64,000 bases of DNA from contig CM065381.1 of NCBI GenBank assembly GCA_033060915.1, positions 37,293,836-37,357,835 on the forward strand, given 5' to 3'. The DNA comes from Euryodendron excelsum. Taxonomy: Eukaryota > Streptophyta > Magnoliopsida > Ericales > Pentaphylacaceae. The notes beneath the pieces are model-generated. The model saw nothing but the letters and a program-made list of their open reading frames with translations. It ran no database searches and was not told the origin of the DNA. The position numbers were made by a program, and so were the translations under genes. This document shows, piece by piece, positions 47,202 through 58,529 of this stretch (the first letter of the stretch is position 1; every line of letters begins with the position of its first letter).

Positions 47202-50200
47202 TCAATGGCCATTCACCTTGAACACTTTAGAAGTGGCTAGGCTTTGAATGTCAACTGCACCATGAGGAAAAACATTAGTAACAAGAAAAGGTCCAATCCA
47301 ACGAGAACGCAATTTACCCGGAAACAAACGAAGCCGGGACTGGTATAGAAGAACTTTCTGACCAACTTTAAACTCCTTCCTAGAAATCATCTTGTCATGA
47401 AAAGCCTTCATCTTTTCCTTGTAAATCCTTGCACTCTCATAGGCATCATTGCGAATTTCCTCCAACTCTTGTTATTGCAATTTCCTATGTTCTCCACTTT
47501 CATCCATCTTCATGTTAAAACTCTTGATAGCCCAGTAAGCTTTGTGTTCTAGCTCAACTGGGAGGTGACACAGTTTTTCAAATACCAATCGATAAGGTGA
47601 CATACCAATGGGCGTTTTATATGCAGTTCTGTATGCCCACAAAGCATTATCCAAGCGCAAACTACAATCTTTTCTACTTGGGTTGACCGTCTTTTCAATG
47701 ATGGACTTGATCTCTCGATTTGACACTTCCGCTTGTCCACTAGTTTGCGGATGATATGAAGTTGACACCTTGTGCATTATATGGTACTTTCTCAACAAAG
47801 TCGCCACAGTTCGATTACAAAAGTAAGTACCTCGATCACTTATTAGCGCTTTTGGAATTCCAAACTTAGAGAATATGTTAGACTTGATAAAATCTGCAAC
47901 AACTTTAGAATCATCAGTCCTGGTGGCTTTAGCTTCCACCCATTTCGAGACATAATCAACAGCAAGCAAGATATAAACATAACTGAAAGATATAGGAAAT
48001 GGTCCCATGAAATCAATGCCCCAAACATAAAAAATTTCACAACATAGTATGGGATTTTGTGGCATCTCATTCTTGTGGGATATATTACCTGTCTTTTGAC
48101 AAGGATCTCATGACTTACAATAAGAATATGAATCTCAAAATAGAGATGGCCAATAGAAACCACACTCTAGCACTTTTCTCGCTGTTCTCCTGGCTCCAAA
48201 ATGACCTCCACAAGCATAAGAATGACAAAAGGCTAAAATAGACATGATTTCATTTTTAGGAATGCACCTTCTAATCATTTGATTCGCACAATGCTTCCAT
48301 AAGTATGGGTCATCCCACACATAGTATGTGGCGTCACTCTTGATCATATCTCTTTGAGCCTTAGACAAACCAGTAAGTAGTATGTTAATAACCAAATAAT
48401 TTATAATATTTTCATACCAAGGTAATGTCACACTTACGAAGAACAATTGCTCGTCAGGGAATGTTTCCTGTAACCGAAATTTATCCTTGACATAAGTTAA
48501 ACGACTCAAATGATCAGCGACACAATTTTTTGTCCCTCTTTTGTCTTTGATCTCCAAATCAAATTCACTCAAGAGAAGTATCAATCTAATTAATCTTGGT
48601 TTTGCTTATTTTTTCATCATCAAATAACAAAGAGCTGCATGGTCAGAGTAAACAATGACTTTAGTACCAAGTAAATAAGATCGAAACTTTTCTAAAGCAA
48701 AAACAATAGCTAAAAGTTCTTTTTCAGTAGTAGTATAATTTCTCTGAGCATCATTCAAAGTTCTTGAAGCATAGTAAATTGCATGAGATGTTTTTCCAAT
48801 TGTTTGACCCAAGATAGCGCCGACTGTATAATCACTTGCGCCGCACATTATCTAGAAAGGAACGCTCCAGTCAGGGGGTTGGATAATCAGGGTAGAAGTC
48901 AACAGTTCTTGTAGCTTATCAAACACCTTTTTACATACTTCATTGAACTCAAAAGCCACATCCTTTTGTAGTAACTTGCATAGGGTTGATGCTATTTTGG
49001 AGATGTCCTTGATGAATCTTTGGTAAAAACCTGCATGTCCAAGAAAATAACGAACTTCCCGCACACTAATAGGATAAGGTAAAGATTGAATAATGTCAAC
49101 TTTAGCTTTGTCGACCTCAATTCCCCTAGATGAAACAATATAACCTAATACTATACCTTGTTCAACCATAAAATGACATTTTTTAGAGTTTAACACAAGG
49201 TTAGTTTCCATACATCTTTGAAGAACAAGTGTAAGGTTGTGCAAACAATTATCAAAAGAGTCTCCATAAACTATAAAATCATCCATAAAAGCTTCTATGA
49301 TATGCTCAATATAATCTGAAAATATGCTAACCATACACCTTTGGAAAGTGGCGAGGGCGTTGCAAAGGCCGAAGGGCTGCGATGATATGCAAAAGTTCCG
49401 AATGGGCATGTAAAAGTTGTCTTTTCTTGATCCTCTAGAGAAATTGCAATATAAAAATAGCCAGAAAAACCATCAAGGAAACAATAATAAGAATGACCAA
49501 CTAACCTTTCAATCATTTGATCAATAAAAGGTAAAGAGAAGTGGTCCTTGCGGGTTACAGCATTTAATTTTCTATAATCTATACAAACCCTCCACCTAGT
49601 CTGAATACAGGTAGGAACTAACTCATCATTTTGGTTTTTCACAATATTTATTCCAGTCTTTTTAGGAACCACTTGAACTTGGCTAACCCAATTGCTATCC
49701 GAAATAGGGTAAATCATTCCAACTTCAAGTAGTTTAAGGATCTCCTTCTTTACTACTTCCATTATAGGTGGATTCAATCTTCTTTGCAGTTGACGAGAAG
49801 GTTTTGCTCCCTCTTTAAGTAGTATACGATGCATGCATATAGACGGGCTAATTCCTTTAATATCTGCAATTGTCCAACCAATAGCCGTCTTACGCTCCTT
49901 TAGGACATGCACAAGTTTTTCGTTTTGCAATGCATGAAGTTTATTGGAGATGATCACTAGTAATATTCCTCCGTCTCCAAGGAACACGTACTTGAGGTGA
50001 TTGGGGAGAGACTTTAAATATGGAATAGGGGTATGCTAAACAGAGGCTAAAGGCCTTTCGCTAAAAACTAGTAGTGCAACATAAGGCACGTTACCTGACT
50101 GCTGTAACTTTGAAAAATCATTCAGTGCTGCAACAGTTTCCTGCAAATCAGTACTCAATGCTAACTCTTCATTCTCTCCCTCAAGATGCTTACTGATGGC

Positions 50201-50800
50201 AACTTCCAATACATCTTTTCCATCAAGTTCAAAAACTTCCTGTGCTAAAGAATCAATCACATCAATAGAATAAACAGGATTATCATCGCAAGGGTATTTC
50301 ATGGCATCATAAATATTAAACTTAACAATTTCACCATCAAATTCAATGGTAAGTGTGCCACTATGGACATCCATCTTAGTCTTAGATGTCTTTAAAAATG
50401 GTCCTCCTAACAAAATAGGTGCATTTTGGTCTCCATTTTCTATATCAAGCACATAAAAATCAGCAGGAAAAACCAAATCATTAACTTGTATAAGAAGATG
50501 TTCAACTACACCCTTAGGATAAACATTAGATCTATCAGCTAATTAAATCACAACACTAGTTTTATTCAAAGGTCCAAGTTTCAAAGAAGTATATATAGAA
50601 TATGGCATGACATTAATAGAAGCTCCTAAATCAATTATAGCCTTCTCAAATCTAGTGTTACCTATCGTACAAGGAATAGTAAACATACCTGGATCCTTGC
50701 ACTTCGCAAGGAGTTTTCTTTGAATAACTGCAGAAACATTCTCCCCTACTCTCACCTTCTCACATCCTTTAAGTTTCTGTTTCCTCTTAATTATACACAA
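47202..50800 (-). pseudogene. Gypsy pol: protease, RT, RNase H, integrase, broken
   Basis: On the minus strand, the protease shows KAIIDLGASINVMPYSIY (about 50,650-50,590; active-site D with A replacing the usual T/S) and ILLGGPFLKT. RT shows RVCIDYRKLNAVTRKDHF, YYCFLDGFSGYFYIAI and the catalytic FMDDFIVYGDSF. RNase H shows CGASDYTVGAILGQ, TTTEKELLAIVFALEKFRSY and VYSDHAAL. Integrase shows a zinc-binding remnant ([20 protein letters not shown]), [19 protein letters not shown] and [20 protein letters not shown], giving the D, D and E of the catalytic triad. It ends with a C-terminal [20 protein letters not shown] segment. The frame is broken by stops at 50,543, 50,036, 48,852, 48,606, 48,135 and 47,472 and by a shift near 49,410-49,390. 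Confidence 0.9.
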
Positions 50801-51265
50801 TTCTTTAAGAAATTTAGCATAATGAGGTACCTGTTTGATAGCATCTAAAAGTAGAATATTTACCTCGTATCTGCGAAAATTCTCATATAAATCTTTAGTT
50901 CGCTCATATTTTCTAGATTCTGTTAAAGCCTGAGGAAAAGGAGGTACATGTTTATAATCAGAAAGAGGTGGGAACTTACGCTTAGGTACATCATCGTCAT
51001 TGAGAACATTCTTGTCTGCTATGACGTTTTTCTCCTTTTCTTAATTCGACGGTACGGTTGCTATCTTTATTGGAATCTCAATCTCTTTACCACTTCTCAA
51101 GACGATTGCACTTGCATTTTCTCTTGGATTTACTATCATCTGAGAGCGTAATTTTCCTGAACTTTAGGCTTCTAGCCGACTAACTATGGTTGCCATCTGG
51201 CTCATCTGATTGTTTAGACTTTGAATACTGGCCCTGACCTCTTGTTGAAATTGTTTTGTCTCCTG
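50801..51265 (-). pseudogene. Gag-protease linker of the gypsy polyprotein
   Basis: Continues the gag frame after the stop at 51,266 (QETKQFQQEVRASIQSLNNQ, a helical segment). Low-complexity sequence leads to the protease. Stops fall near 51,168 and 51,042. Confidence 0.55.
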
Positions 51266-52534
51266 CTAAAATTGCAAAGTATTAGTGGCAAGGAACTTAG
51301 CAATATCTTCTAAAGACATACCTGAATTAGAAGTTTGGCCCAGTTGTTGTCTAGGAGGGTATGGTTGCTTATATTGCTGGTAGCTTGGACAATTTTGAAT
51401 CATAGGCTGATTTACTTGTGGATTCCTATAGCTAAGATTGAGGTGATCCCTCCATCCCGAGTTATCCGTGCTCGAGTAAGGATCATACTTTCTTTGTGGT
51501 TGTCTAGGAAAACCATATGCTGCATTCACTTGCTCCATAGGCTCCTCTTGAAGAGTTGGACACATATCGGTTCGATGTCCTCCTACTGAACAGATTCCAC
51601 AAGCCTTCGCTGTTTGCACATTACCTACAGCCATTTGATGAACAAGAGAAGTTAGACTTGCAATTTGTTGTTCAATGGAGGAAATATTTACCTCATTGAC
51701 ATGCTTGGATGAATGGTCAAGTCTAGTGCCAAATTGTTGAGAATTGGCTGCCATATTTGCAATCAGATTTCTCGCGGCATCGGGAGTTTTATCCACCAAA
51801 GCTCCTCCACTAGTAGCATCAATCATGCTCCTATCAGTGGGCAAAAGGCCCGCATAGAAATATTGAATAAGAAGTTGCTCACTAATTTGATGATGGGGAT
51901 AGCTTGCACATAATTTTTTGAAACATTCCCAGTATTCATGTAGGGACTCTCCATTGTGCTGTCTTACACCACACATTTCTTTTTGAATGTTGGCTGCCCT
52001 TGAAGCTGGGAAAAATTTCTCCAAAAATAATCTTTTCATCTCGTTCCATGTGGTAATACTTCTGGAGGGTAGATAATAGAGCCCATCCTTAGCCGAATCT
52101 TTCAAAGAAAACGGAAAAGCTCTTAATTTAATTTGCTCTTCAGTCGCCCCTGTGAGTTTCATACTCGTGCATACTACATGAAACTCCTTTAGATGTTTGT
52201 GGGGATCTTCACATGTAAGACCATGAAAAGTGGGCAAGAGATGTATTAATCCAGATTTTAATTCAAAGTTAGTAAGAACATCTAAAGTAAGGAATGTTAT
52301 GTATAAGGGTTGTTGGTTCAGATCAGGTACATCAAGCTCTTTCAAAGTTTGATTTCTAGCCATGACTTCCTCCTCTCCTGAATCAGAATTGCTAGCAAAT
52401 AGGGAATCAAGGCCTGGATCATTCTCTACAGAATATCTCCGAGCTTCCCTTCTGGACCTGTGTAAAGTTCTCTCTATTTTTGGATCGCACTGCAAATCAC
52501 CTTGATTAGAAGATCGAGTTATGCTCATAAACAC
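51266..52534 (-). pseudogene. Gag of the gypsy element (422-codon open segment)
   Basis: This is the longest open frame in the window. It starts at ATG 52,534 (MFMSITRSSNQGDLQ). The retrotransposon gag core includes GLTCEDPHKHLKEFHVVC, WNEMKRLFLEKFFPASRAAN and GESLHEYWECFKKLCASYPH. A CX2CX4HX4C zinc knuckle (CGICSVGGHRTDMC) lies near residue 315, followed by a Pro/Gln/Tyr-rich tail. The stop at 51,266 is a TAG where the surrounding Gln-rich wording suggests CAG, so the original gag-pol probably read on. The segment itself could still be translated, but the element cannot move alone. Confidence 0.85.
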
Positions 52535-52664
52535 TCAAGAAAACTCTAACCAACCCTGAAAAACAATTCAAAAAAAAAATCTGGAGTAATGAAATTAATT
52601 GACATATCTTTTTTTTTTTTTGAATGAAATAAAGATCATAAGAAGCAGAAAAATTAACTAAAAT

Positions 52665-52685
52665 CACTCCCCGACAGCGGCGCCA
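52665..52685 (-). promoter_or_regulatory. Primer-binding site of the gypsy element (tRNA-Asp type)
   Basis: The minus strand reads TGGCGCCGCTGTCGGGGA, five bases from the LTR end. From memory of the plant tRNA-Asp 3' end (expected TGGCGCCGTTGCCGGGGA) it has two mismatches. Confidence 0.75.
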
Positions 52686-52690
52686 AAATT

Positions 52691-53993
52691 TGGTGTGCTG
52701 TTGTAGGCATCCAAAAATAAAAACTGATACCCGAAAAACAAATATGTAGTAGTGCAAGTAAGGATCGTTCCCATGAAGAGTGTGTAGCCTAATTTTATGC
52801 TTTGTGAATAAGGATTGGGGGGGGGGGGGGAGGTTTGGATTTAATGAAAACTATTTTAATAATCACAACTACGAAACAATTAAGATTAAAGTATTGAAAT
52901 CAATCAAAAGAACAAATCTTGGTCTAAGTCAACATCCACCATCGGAATTTAAAATTGATCATTGATGCAAGCATATCAATTCACACATTGAATATTTACC
53001 GTTAGAATTATTTTCCTATCTCTCCTTAGTCGTAGTTAATGAGAAACAAGCAATCTGATTAATCCTAACTATTAAACAACCCAGGATAAGCACACAAGGT
53101 TTAATCTATTAGCAGCCTCAAGAATTAGAGAGATCGATGAAACTAAATAATGCAAGCATACGCAGTTGCATTTAATTTAGTCCAATACCCTTCCTAAGAT
53201 ATAATAATTCCCAACGCAGTAAATCATTAAATCTCAGTTGCTTCACAAATCAGATAAATCAAACAATTATGGATTTTATATCTAACTCAGCAGTAGAATG
53301 CAATGATTAATATACTAGTAGGCCTCCTAGCGATTAAACAAGACAATCATGAAAATAGGCATAGAACAACATTCGATACTCAAAGCATAAATCAAATAAT
53401 GAAAACAAATTAGATCTCACAGTTTATTATTAATTCCAAGGTTTCTATCTCCTTTAACCAAGATTCAAAGTTTAGCCACGCAGGGCCATGAACAAAAGCT
53501 CAAAGAATAACCTTGAATAATCTGAAAAATGACCAACTCTAGAAACAAAACAGTCCCACCTTTTATAGACTTTTGAAAATTTGCATCTGCGTCAAACCGT
53601 TTGAACTCCCTTGATACCGTTCGAACGCATCGGACTACTGTTCAAAAGCATCAGACTACCGTTCGAACGGTGCATCAAACACACTTCGAACCGTAAAACC
53701 TGCTCTTTGAATTTTTTGAACGCTCTTCGAACCTGAACTTGACGTGTATCCATTTGATGTAGCGTTCGAACATATACTCAGCCGTTCGTATGCCTCTTGG
53801 GACTGTTCGAACGCTCCTTCGAACGCTGCTTCTAATCTCGCGCGAATTCGTCCCTTTTAAGCTAAGATCCTCTTCCTAGGCATTCCATAGCACCCTAAGT
53901 CAAAATATAAGAATAATGAGTATCTTTAGGTACCAAATAAGTATAAAAGATTAAACATTAAGGGAGAAAAATATGACAATTGCATTCTCATGA
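52691..53993 (-). mobile_element. 5' LTR of the gypsy element
   Basis: The plus-strand edges are TGGTGTGCTG and CTCATGA. The TATA box TATAAAAG is on the minus strand at 53,567-53,560; seven TTCGAA palindromes lie upstream at 53,620-53,823. Compared with the other LTR it has a G-run expansion near 52,819 and an extra copy of about 20 bp near 53,640-53,665. Confidence 0.9.
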
Positions 53994-55870
53994 ACTCCCT
54001 ATGAATTGTGGAAAGGTGAGAAGCCCAGTGCTAAATACTTTCGAGTGTTTGGGTGCAAATGCTACATCCTAAGGGATAGAGAGCAATTGGGTAAGTTTGA
54101 CTCCCAAAGCAATGAATGAGTATTTCTTAGGAATTCCATTAACAGTAGAGCTTATAGAGTTTATAACCTACATACTTTAATTATTATGGAATCCATTAAT
54201 GTTATTATTGATGATACTAAGATTCCTACTGATGTTCCACTTGATAAGGAATTTAATACAGGTAGTGAATCTATTTTAGAAACTGAGAAAGATCAAGAAG
54301 AGGTGATACTCCATGATGAGGCTAAAAGTGGTCAAACTTAAGATAATCAAAGAACCACTTTAGAACCTTTGTCTAGAGTGAAGCTGCATCATCCATTGGA
54401 TCAAGTGATTAGTGATGGCACTAAACCAATGAAAACAAGGCGTTAGGTAAGGAATAAGGTAAACTATCTTTGTTATACTTCTACCTTTGAACCTAATAAT
54501 ATGAAAAAAGCCTTAATTGATGATACCTAGATAACTGATTCTCATGAGGAGTTGGATCAGTTTGTTCGTAATGATGTTTGGACTCTTGTGTGTAAACCTA
54601 AGCATGTTAATGTGATAGGAACAAAGTGGATATTTAAGAATAAATCTGATGAACATGGTACTATCTGAAGGAATAAAGCTAGGTTAGTGGCCCAATGGTA
54701 CACTCAAATTGAGGGTATTGACTTTAATGAGACCTTTACTCTTATTGCAAGGTTAGAGTTTGCATGGATCCTACTTGCCATTCCATGTCATCCAAAATTT
54801 AAACTGTACCGAATGGACATAAAGAGTGCCTTTCTAAATAGCATTCTTCAAGAAGAGGCCTATGTGAAACAACCTAAAGGGTTTGAAGATTCACATCATC
54901 CTAACCATGTGTATAAACTTAAAAAGGCCTTCTATGGTTTGAAACAAGCTCCTCGAGCTTGGGATGAGAGACTAACCACATTTTTGTTAGAGTCCAGCTT
55001 CTCTGAAGAGGAAGCTAATAAAACCTTGTTTATTAGGAGAGAGTCTAAACACATTCTTATTGCTCAAATTTATGTGGATGATATTGTGTTTGGATCTGCT
55101 TCTGATATTCTTGCTCATAGTGTTTCTGATCATATGAAAAGTTTATTTGAAATGAGCATGATGGGTGACTTAAACTATTTCTTTGTTCTTCAAGTTAAAC
55201 AAATGGAGAAAGGAATTTTTATTTCTCAATCCAAATATGTTAAAGACCTTATCAAGAAATTTGGGTTGAAATCTGCTAAGCATGCTAGAACTCCTATGAG
55301 CACTAGTACTAAGTTTAGTAAAGAAGCTTTTGGAAAAGATGTTGACCATATCTTGTATATAAGCATGATTGGCAGTTTATTGTATTTGACTACTAGTAGA
55401 CTTGACATAGTATTTAGTGTAGGTGTCTGTGCTAGATTTTAGTGTTATCCTAAAGAGTCTCACTTGTTTGCTGTTAAAAGAATCATTACATATGTGGATG
55501 CACTCTTGGGTATAGAATCTGGCTTACTTTGAACACCAATTTTGACATTGCAGGTTACATTGACGCAGATTGGGCAGAGTCTGCTGATGATCGCAAAAGC
55601 ATCTATGGTGGGTGTTTCTATGTTGGCAACAATCTTGTTGCTTGGCATAGTAAGAAACAAAATGCGATCTCTTTGTCCACTGCAGAAGCCGAGTACACAA
55701 CCACTAGTAGTTGTTGTACTCAACTTATTTGGAAGAAGCAGATGTTGAGTGATTATGGTTTAAAACGGAATGTCGTGACTATATTTTGTGATAACATGAG
55801 TGCTATTAGTATTTCTAAAAATTCTATCCAAAATTGTCATACTAAGCACATTGACATTACATGTGATTCT
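53994..55870 (+). pseudogene. Copia RT and RNase H half, broken
   Basis: The integrase C-terminal part resumes with YELWKGEKPSAKYFRVFGCK. After a linker, RT shows VIGTKWIFKNKSDEHG, RMDIKSAFLNSILQEEAYV and YGLKQAPRAWDERLTTFLL. The catalytic IYVDDIVFGS is at about 55,066-55,095. RNase H shows GYIDADWAESADDRKSIYGG and SLSTAEAEYTTTSSC. The frame shifts at least once, between about 55,440 and 55,530, and has several stops. Family similarity ends at TKHIDI (about 55,860), short of the normal C terminus and 3' LTR. Confidence 0.85.
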
Positions 55871-57465
55871 GACCTCTACGTAAAAATTGATTTTGTCCTC
55901 AATTTTCATGCCTTGTATGTTTTACTTTTTAAAATTAGTTTTCCCAATCTTTTGTTATATTAAAAGAGCTTTTCAACTATATATAAGGGGTGTTAAAACG
56001 ATTTAAAATTAAAAGAGTATGAGTATTATAGGAAAATCACTCTATTTCTAACCTATCAAGGACAAAATAGCCATTTAACACAAATTACTTGGTACTTTGT
56101 ATCAAACTTTATTTTTCAACCTTTCCAACGCTATATGACACATAAAACTCTGAAATCAACCTCTCAATTGGTAGAAGCTATGAGTCGATTAACCTATCAT
56201 TTACTTTAAGCTATGGGTTGCAATTGGTTGAAGGCTCACATAGGTGAACCCGTCGAAGTATGTGAGAATATATACTCTAAATGCTATTATAGTATGCCTC
56301 ATTTTTCAAAAATCAAAATTTCTTTTTTCTTCCAAACAATTTCTTACACCCTTTTTAAAAATCTCAATTTCCCTCATTTTCAGTTGATCATGCAAAATCA
56401 GATTACTAAGAAGTTCTAATTCAGTGATATTAGGTAAGATACATTGAATCTTAAAAAGTTTCATTTTAAACCATCTCCCAAAACTTGGTTCTAATAAAAA
56501 CCAATTTCTAAACCATGAACTTGGAAAACGTATTTTGGGGTTGGTTGAATGAGGTACATTGCATCTATTTTAGGTTGTTTGAATTCTTTTCAAATGGTTT
56601 TGTTTCAGTTTGGTCTTCTGTCAAACCTTCGTGGTTTGTGGAGTCCATTTTTTACTTTGTAACCTTATTCTTTTAATGGAATTTGTTTTTCGGTTAAAAG
56701 AAAAAAAACCAATTTCTAAACCTTAAACTTGCAAAACATATTTTTTCAGGTTTTCTAAGTTTTTTTACTATGAACTTTTTTTTTCCAAAACTTTATATTG
56801 GAAATAATATTGTTTTTCATCTAACTTCAAAACTTCGGTTTCCATACGAATTGATTTCCATTCTTAGCTCTTTTCGAATCTAAATTTTCAATTCAAAGTA
56901 CGATTGACCCCATTTTCCAAACTTTGGTTTCATAAAAATCTTGTTTCCCTTATTCATTTTCTAATGTTCGTAAAAACACATTGAATCAAAATTAGGGCAT
57001 GACAAGAGAGAGCACCGTTTTACTTTTCTACTATTTCAATTTGTCAATTTTTATATTTCCCATCAATAAAAATATTTTTTCTTGCATAAATTATTCTGTA
57101 CTTTGTCTTTTTTCTTCGAAGAGTCATAAGGGGAATTTTATAGTCATTTAAAAATTGAAACTTGAACATCCTGTTTAATTTGGGCAAATACACAAGAAGG
57201 GTATTTGTTGGCCAAATTGTAATTGTGAGACAGAGGGTTAAGAAATAACAACTTATGTGCATCCTATTAGAGAGGTGAACACATTGGTATTTCCCTATTC
57301 CGTAAATATGCATACATATACATGCATAGATGCTTCACAAACATATTTAGGAAATAATTGCATTATAAAAAATGTACTTCAATTTTTCTGGTAATCCATT
57401 CAATAATCATATTAATGGAAACATTGGAATGAATATTAAATAAAAAAGAGAAAATGGACAAGTAC
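55871..57465. other. 5' part of the OMT intron with retroposon debris
   Basis: About 1.6 kb of AT-rich sequence. Bases 56,580-56,710 end TTTTTCGGTTAAAAGAAAAA on the plus strand, preceded by TTTGTAACCTTATTC, which looks like a LINE 3' tail (weak). The last few hundred bases before the donor site GTACTTG at 57,465 are probably the native intron. No gene is recognised. Confidence 0.45.
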
Positions 57466-58219
57466 CTTGAGTACAATTGCATCTACAAGAGGAATTTCCT
57501 CAAACATGTTCCCTCCAAAAAGTTTAAATTCATGTCCCATTGCAAGTTGGCGACCACATGTGGGAGATCGAACACGGTGCATTTCATGTTCGGGAAAGCT
57601 TCGGCAATGGCCTTTGCCACAATGCCTGTGCCACCCCAACATCAACCAACGAATTCAACCCGCCAAACACTTCATTGCACTCTTTAATCACCACACTTGT
57701 GACCAAGCGGGCATCACTAGCCATGGCTTCGTTGAAAAGTTGCTTTTACATCGGCTCACTGCCAGCATAGTCCCAACATGTCCTCCTATGAGCTGTATAA
57801 AATGGGGTGGGATCACCATTTTTTAAACTGCCATGGTTTTGTCCAACTTTGATCTAGCATGCCCAGCGAGAACGGTGACACGCTCAAGGGATTGTCCTTG
57901 AAAAAAGTCGAGAGGCAGGTGTGAGCATGTACTCAACTTCATGCTCATTTCCACTGGCGTTTCGTTGAGCAAAAATCCCGACGTGGACCAAAACACGCAT
58001 CGGGCAATAGATGCAATGAGCTTTTGTTGGGTTGATCGGAAGCGCAGCAACCAGAGTAGAAAGAGTCATGGATTGGCCATGGTTATGGATGATATCTGGA
58101 ATGCCTAGCTGAATCGCGCATTTCAGTGATCCAGAGTTCATGAACATTATTGTCTGGTTCCATATATGAACTTGAGCTTGAAGTAGTTTACTGCCTTTCT
58201 CTCCAGCAGACATAGCCAT
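57466..58219 (-). pseudogene. O-methyltransferase exon 1, frameshifted
   Basis: It starts at ATG 58,219 (MAMSAGEKGSKLLQAQVHIW). Residues 1-111 form the N-terminal dimerisation region (SGSLKCAIQLGIPDIIHNHG, EYMLTPASRLF). A base lost in a T run near 57,901-57,906 breaks the frame. The next parts (NPLSVSPF, HRRTCWDYAGSEPM, then a [23 protein letters not shown]) follow in other frames. The SAM-binding glycine loop, normally LVDVGGGTG, has lost one base of a G run at about 57,625-57,632, giving LVDVGVAQ. The exon ends [19 protein letters not shown]. Exon 2 is 23 kb away at 34,279. Confidence 0.88.
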
Positions 58220-58529
58220 CTAATTTATCTGATTTATACTGCTTTACTCTATCTAAAACCTTGGAATGTTGAGCACATATATAGTTGTGGAATGAAGGAT
58301 GATATTATTACTATTACATATGTGGAATGAAATCAGAGTCTGGTTAAAACCAATTATTCCTGAAAAATACTAAAACAAGAGTCTTTTCTCAGCACATTTT
58401 TATCACTACCGGACACAAACAAGTATATTCTATAGTCCACACTTATGTTATTAATATGGGTGCATCACCTTGTGTTTAGTAATGATAAAAATACGGTAAA
58501 AAAAAAAGTCGATCCCTCTCACATTATTC
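58220..58529 (-). promoter_or_regulatory. Upstream region of the OMT pseudogene
   Basis: The minus strand has CTATATATG at 58,284-58,276, 57 bp before the ATG and a plausible TATA box. Beyond it the sequence is AT-rich without recognised elements up to the LINE fragment. Confidence 0.4.

Larger units (their letters stand above)
44386..53993 (-). mobile_element. Complete Athila-like Ty3/gypsy element, degenerate
   Basis: A 9,608-bp element on the minus strand has LTRs of 1,303 bp (52,691-53,993) and 1,271 bp (44,386-45,656). It has an Asp-tRNA-type PBS, gag, protease, RT, RNase H and integrase in Ty3/gypsy order, a 1.5-kb non-coding 3' region and a polypurine tract. ACTCC flanks both sides. 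RT and protease wording (KGISPSICMH, RKLNAVTRKDHF, DQEKTTFTCPFGTFAY) fits the Athila group. No env-like ORF or chromodomain is recognised. The two LTRs differ at roughly one base in ten to twelve over the first 350 bp by eye, and all ORFs are broken, so the insertion is old. Confidence 0.92.
40440..55870 (+). mobile_element. Sirevirus-like Ty1/copia element, split and 3' truncated
   Basis: The plus-strand order is probable 5' LTR, tRNA-iMet-type PBS (41,293-41,307), gag, protease, integrase (to 44,380), an insertion of the Athila-like element (44,386-53,993), then reverse transcriptase and RNase H (53,999-55,865). The gag-integrase-RT-RH order defines Ty1/copia. Gag with a coiled-coil-like region and two Cys/His motifs, and RT wording such as KLYRMDIKSAFLN, fit the Sirevirus group. 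No repeat of the 5' LTR is seen after RNase H, so the 3' end is missing. Boundaries at both ends are uncertain. Confidence 0.8.
33977..58219 (-). pseudogene. Split O-methyltransferase gene, 24.2 kb, inactivated
   Basis: Two exons of one plant OMT-type gene lie in the same orientation with compatible phase-0 splice sites. The donor is AAG|GTACTTG at 57,465 and the acceptor is TTGCAG|TGG at 34,280. They are separated by 23,186 bp of intron packed with transposons. Together they cover the N-terminal dimerisation region, the SAM-binding region and the catalytic C terminus. Exon 1 has several frameshifts and a stop, and exon 2 a stop, so no functional enzyme can be made. That the exons form one gene is inferred from their complementary coverage of the family. 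Confidence 0.85.

Noticed and set aside
57454..57826. Plus-strand ORFs over the OMT first exon
   Set aside because: Antisense shadows of the OMT coding sequence; the minus strand carries the recognised family motifs.
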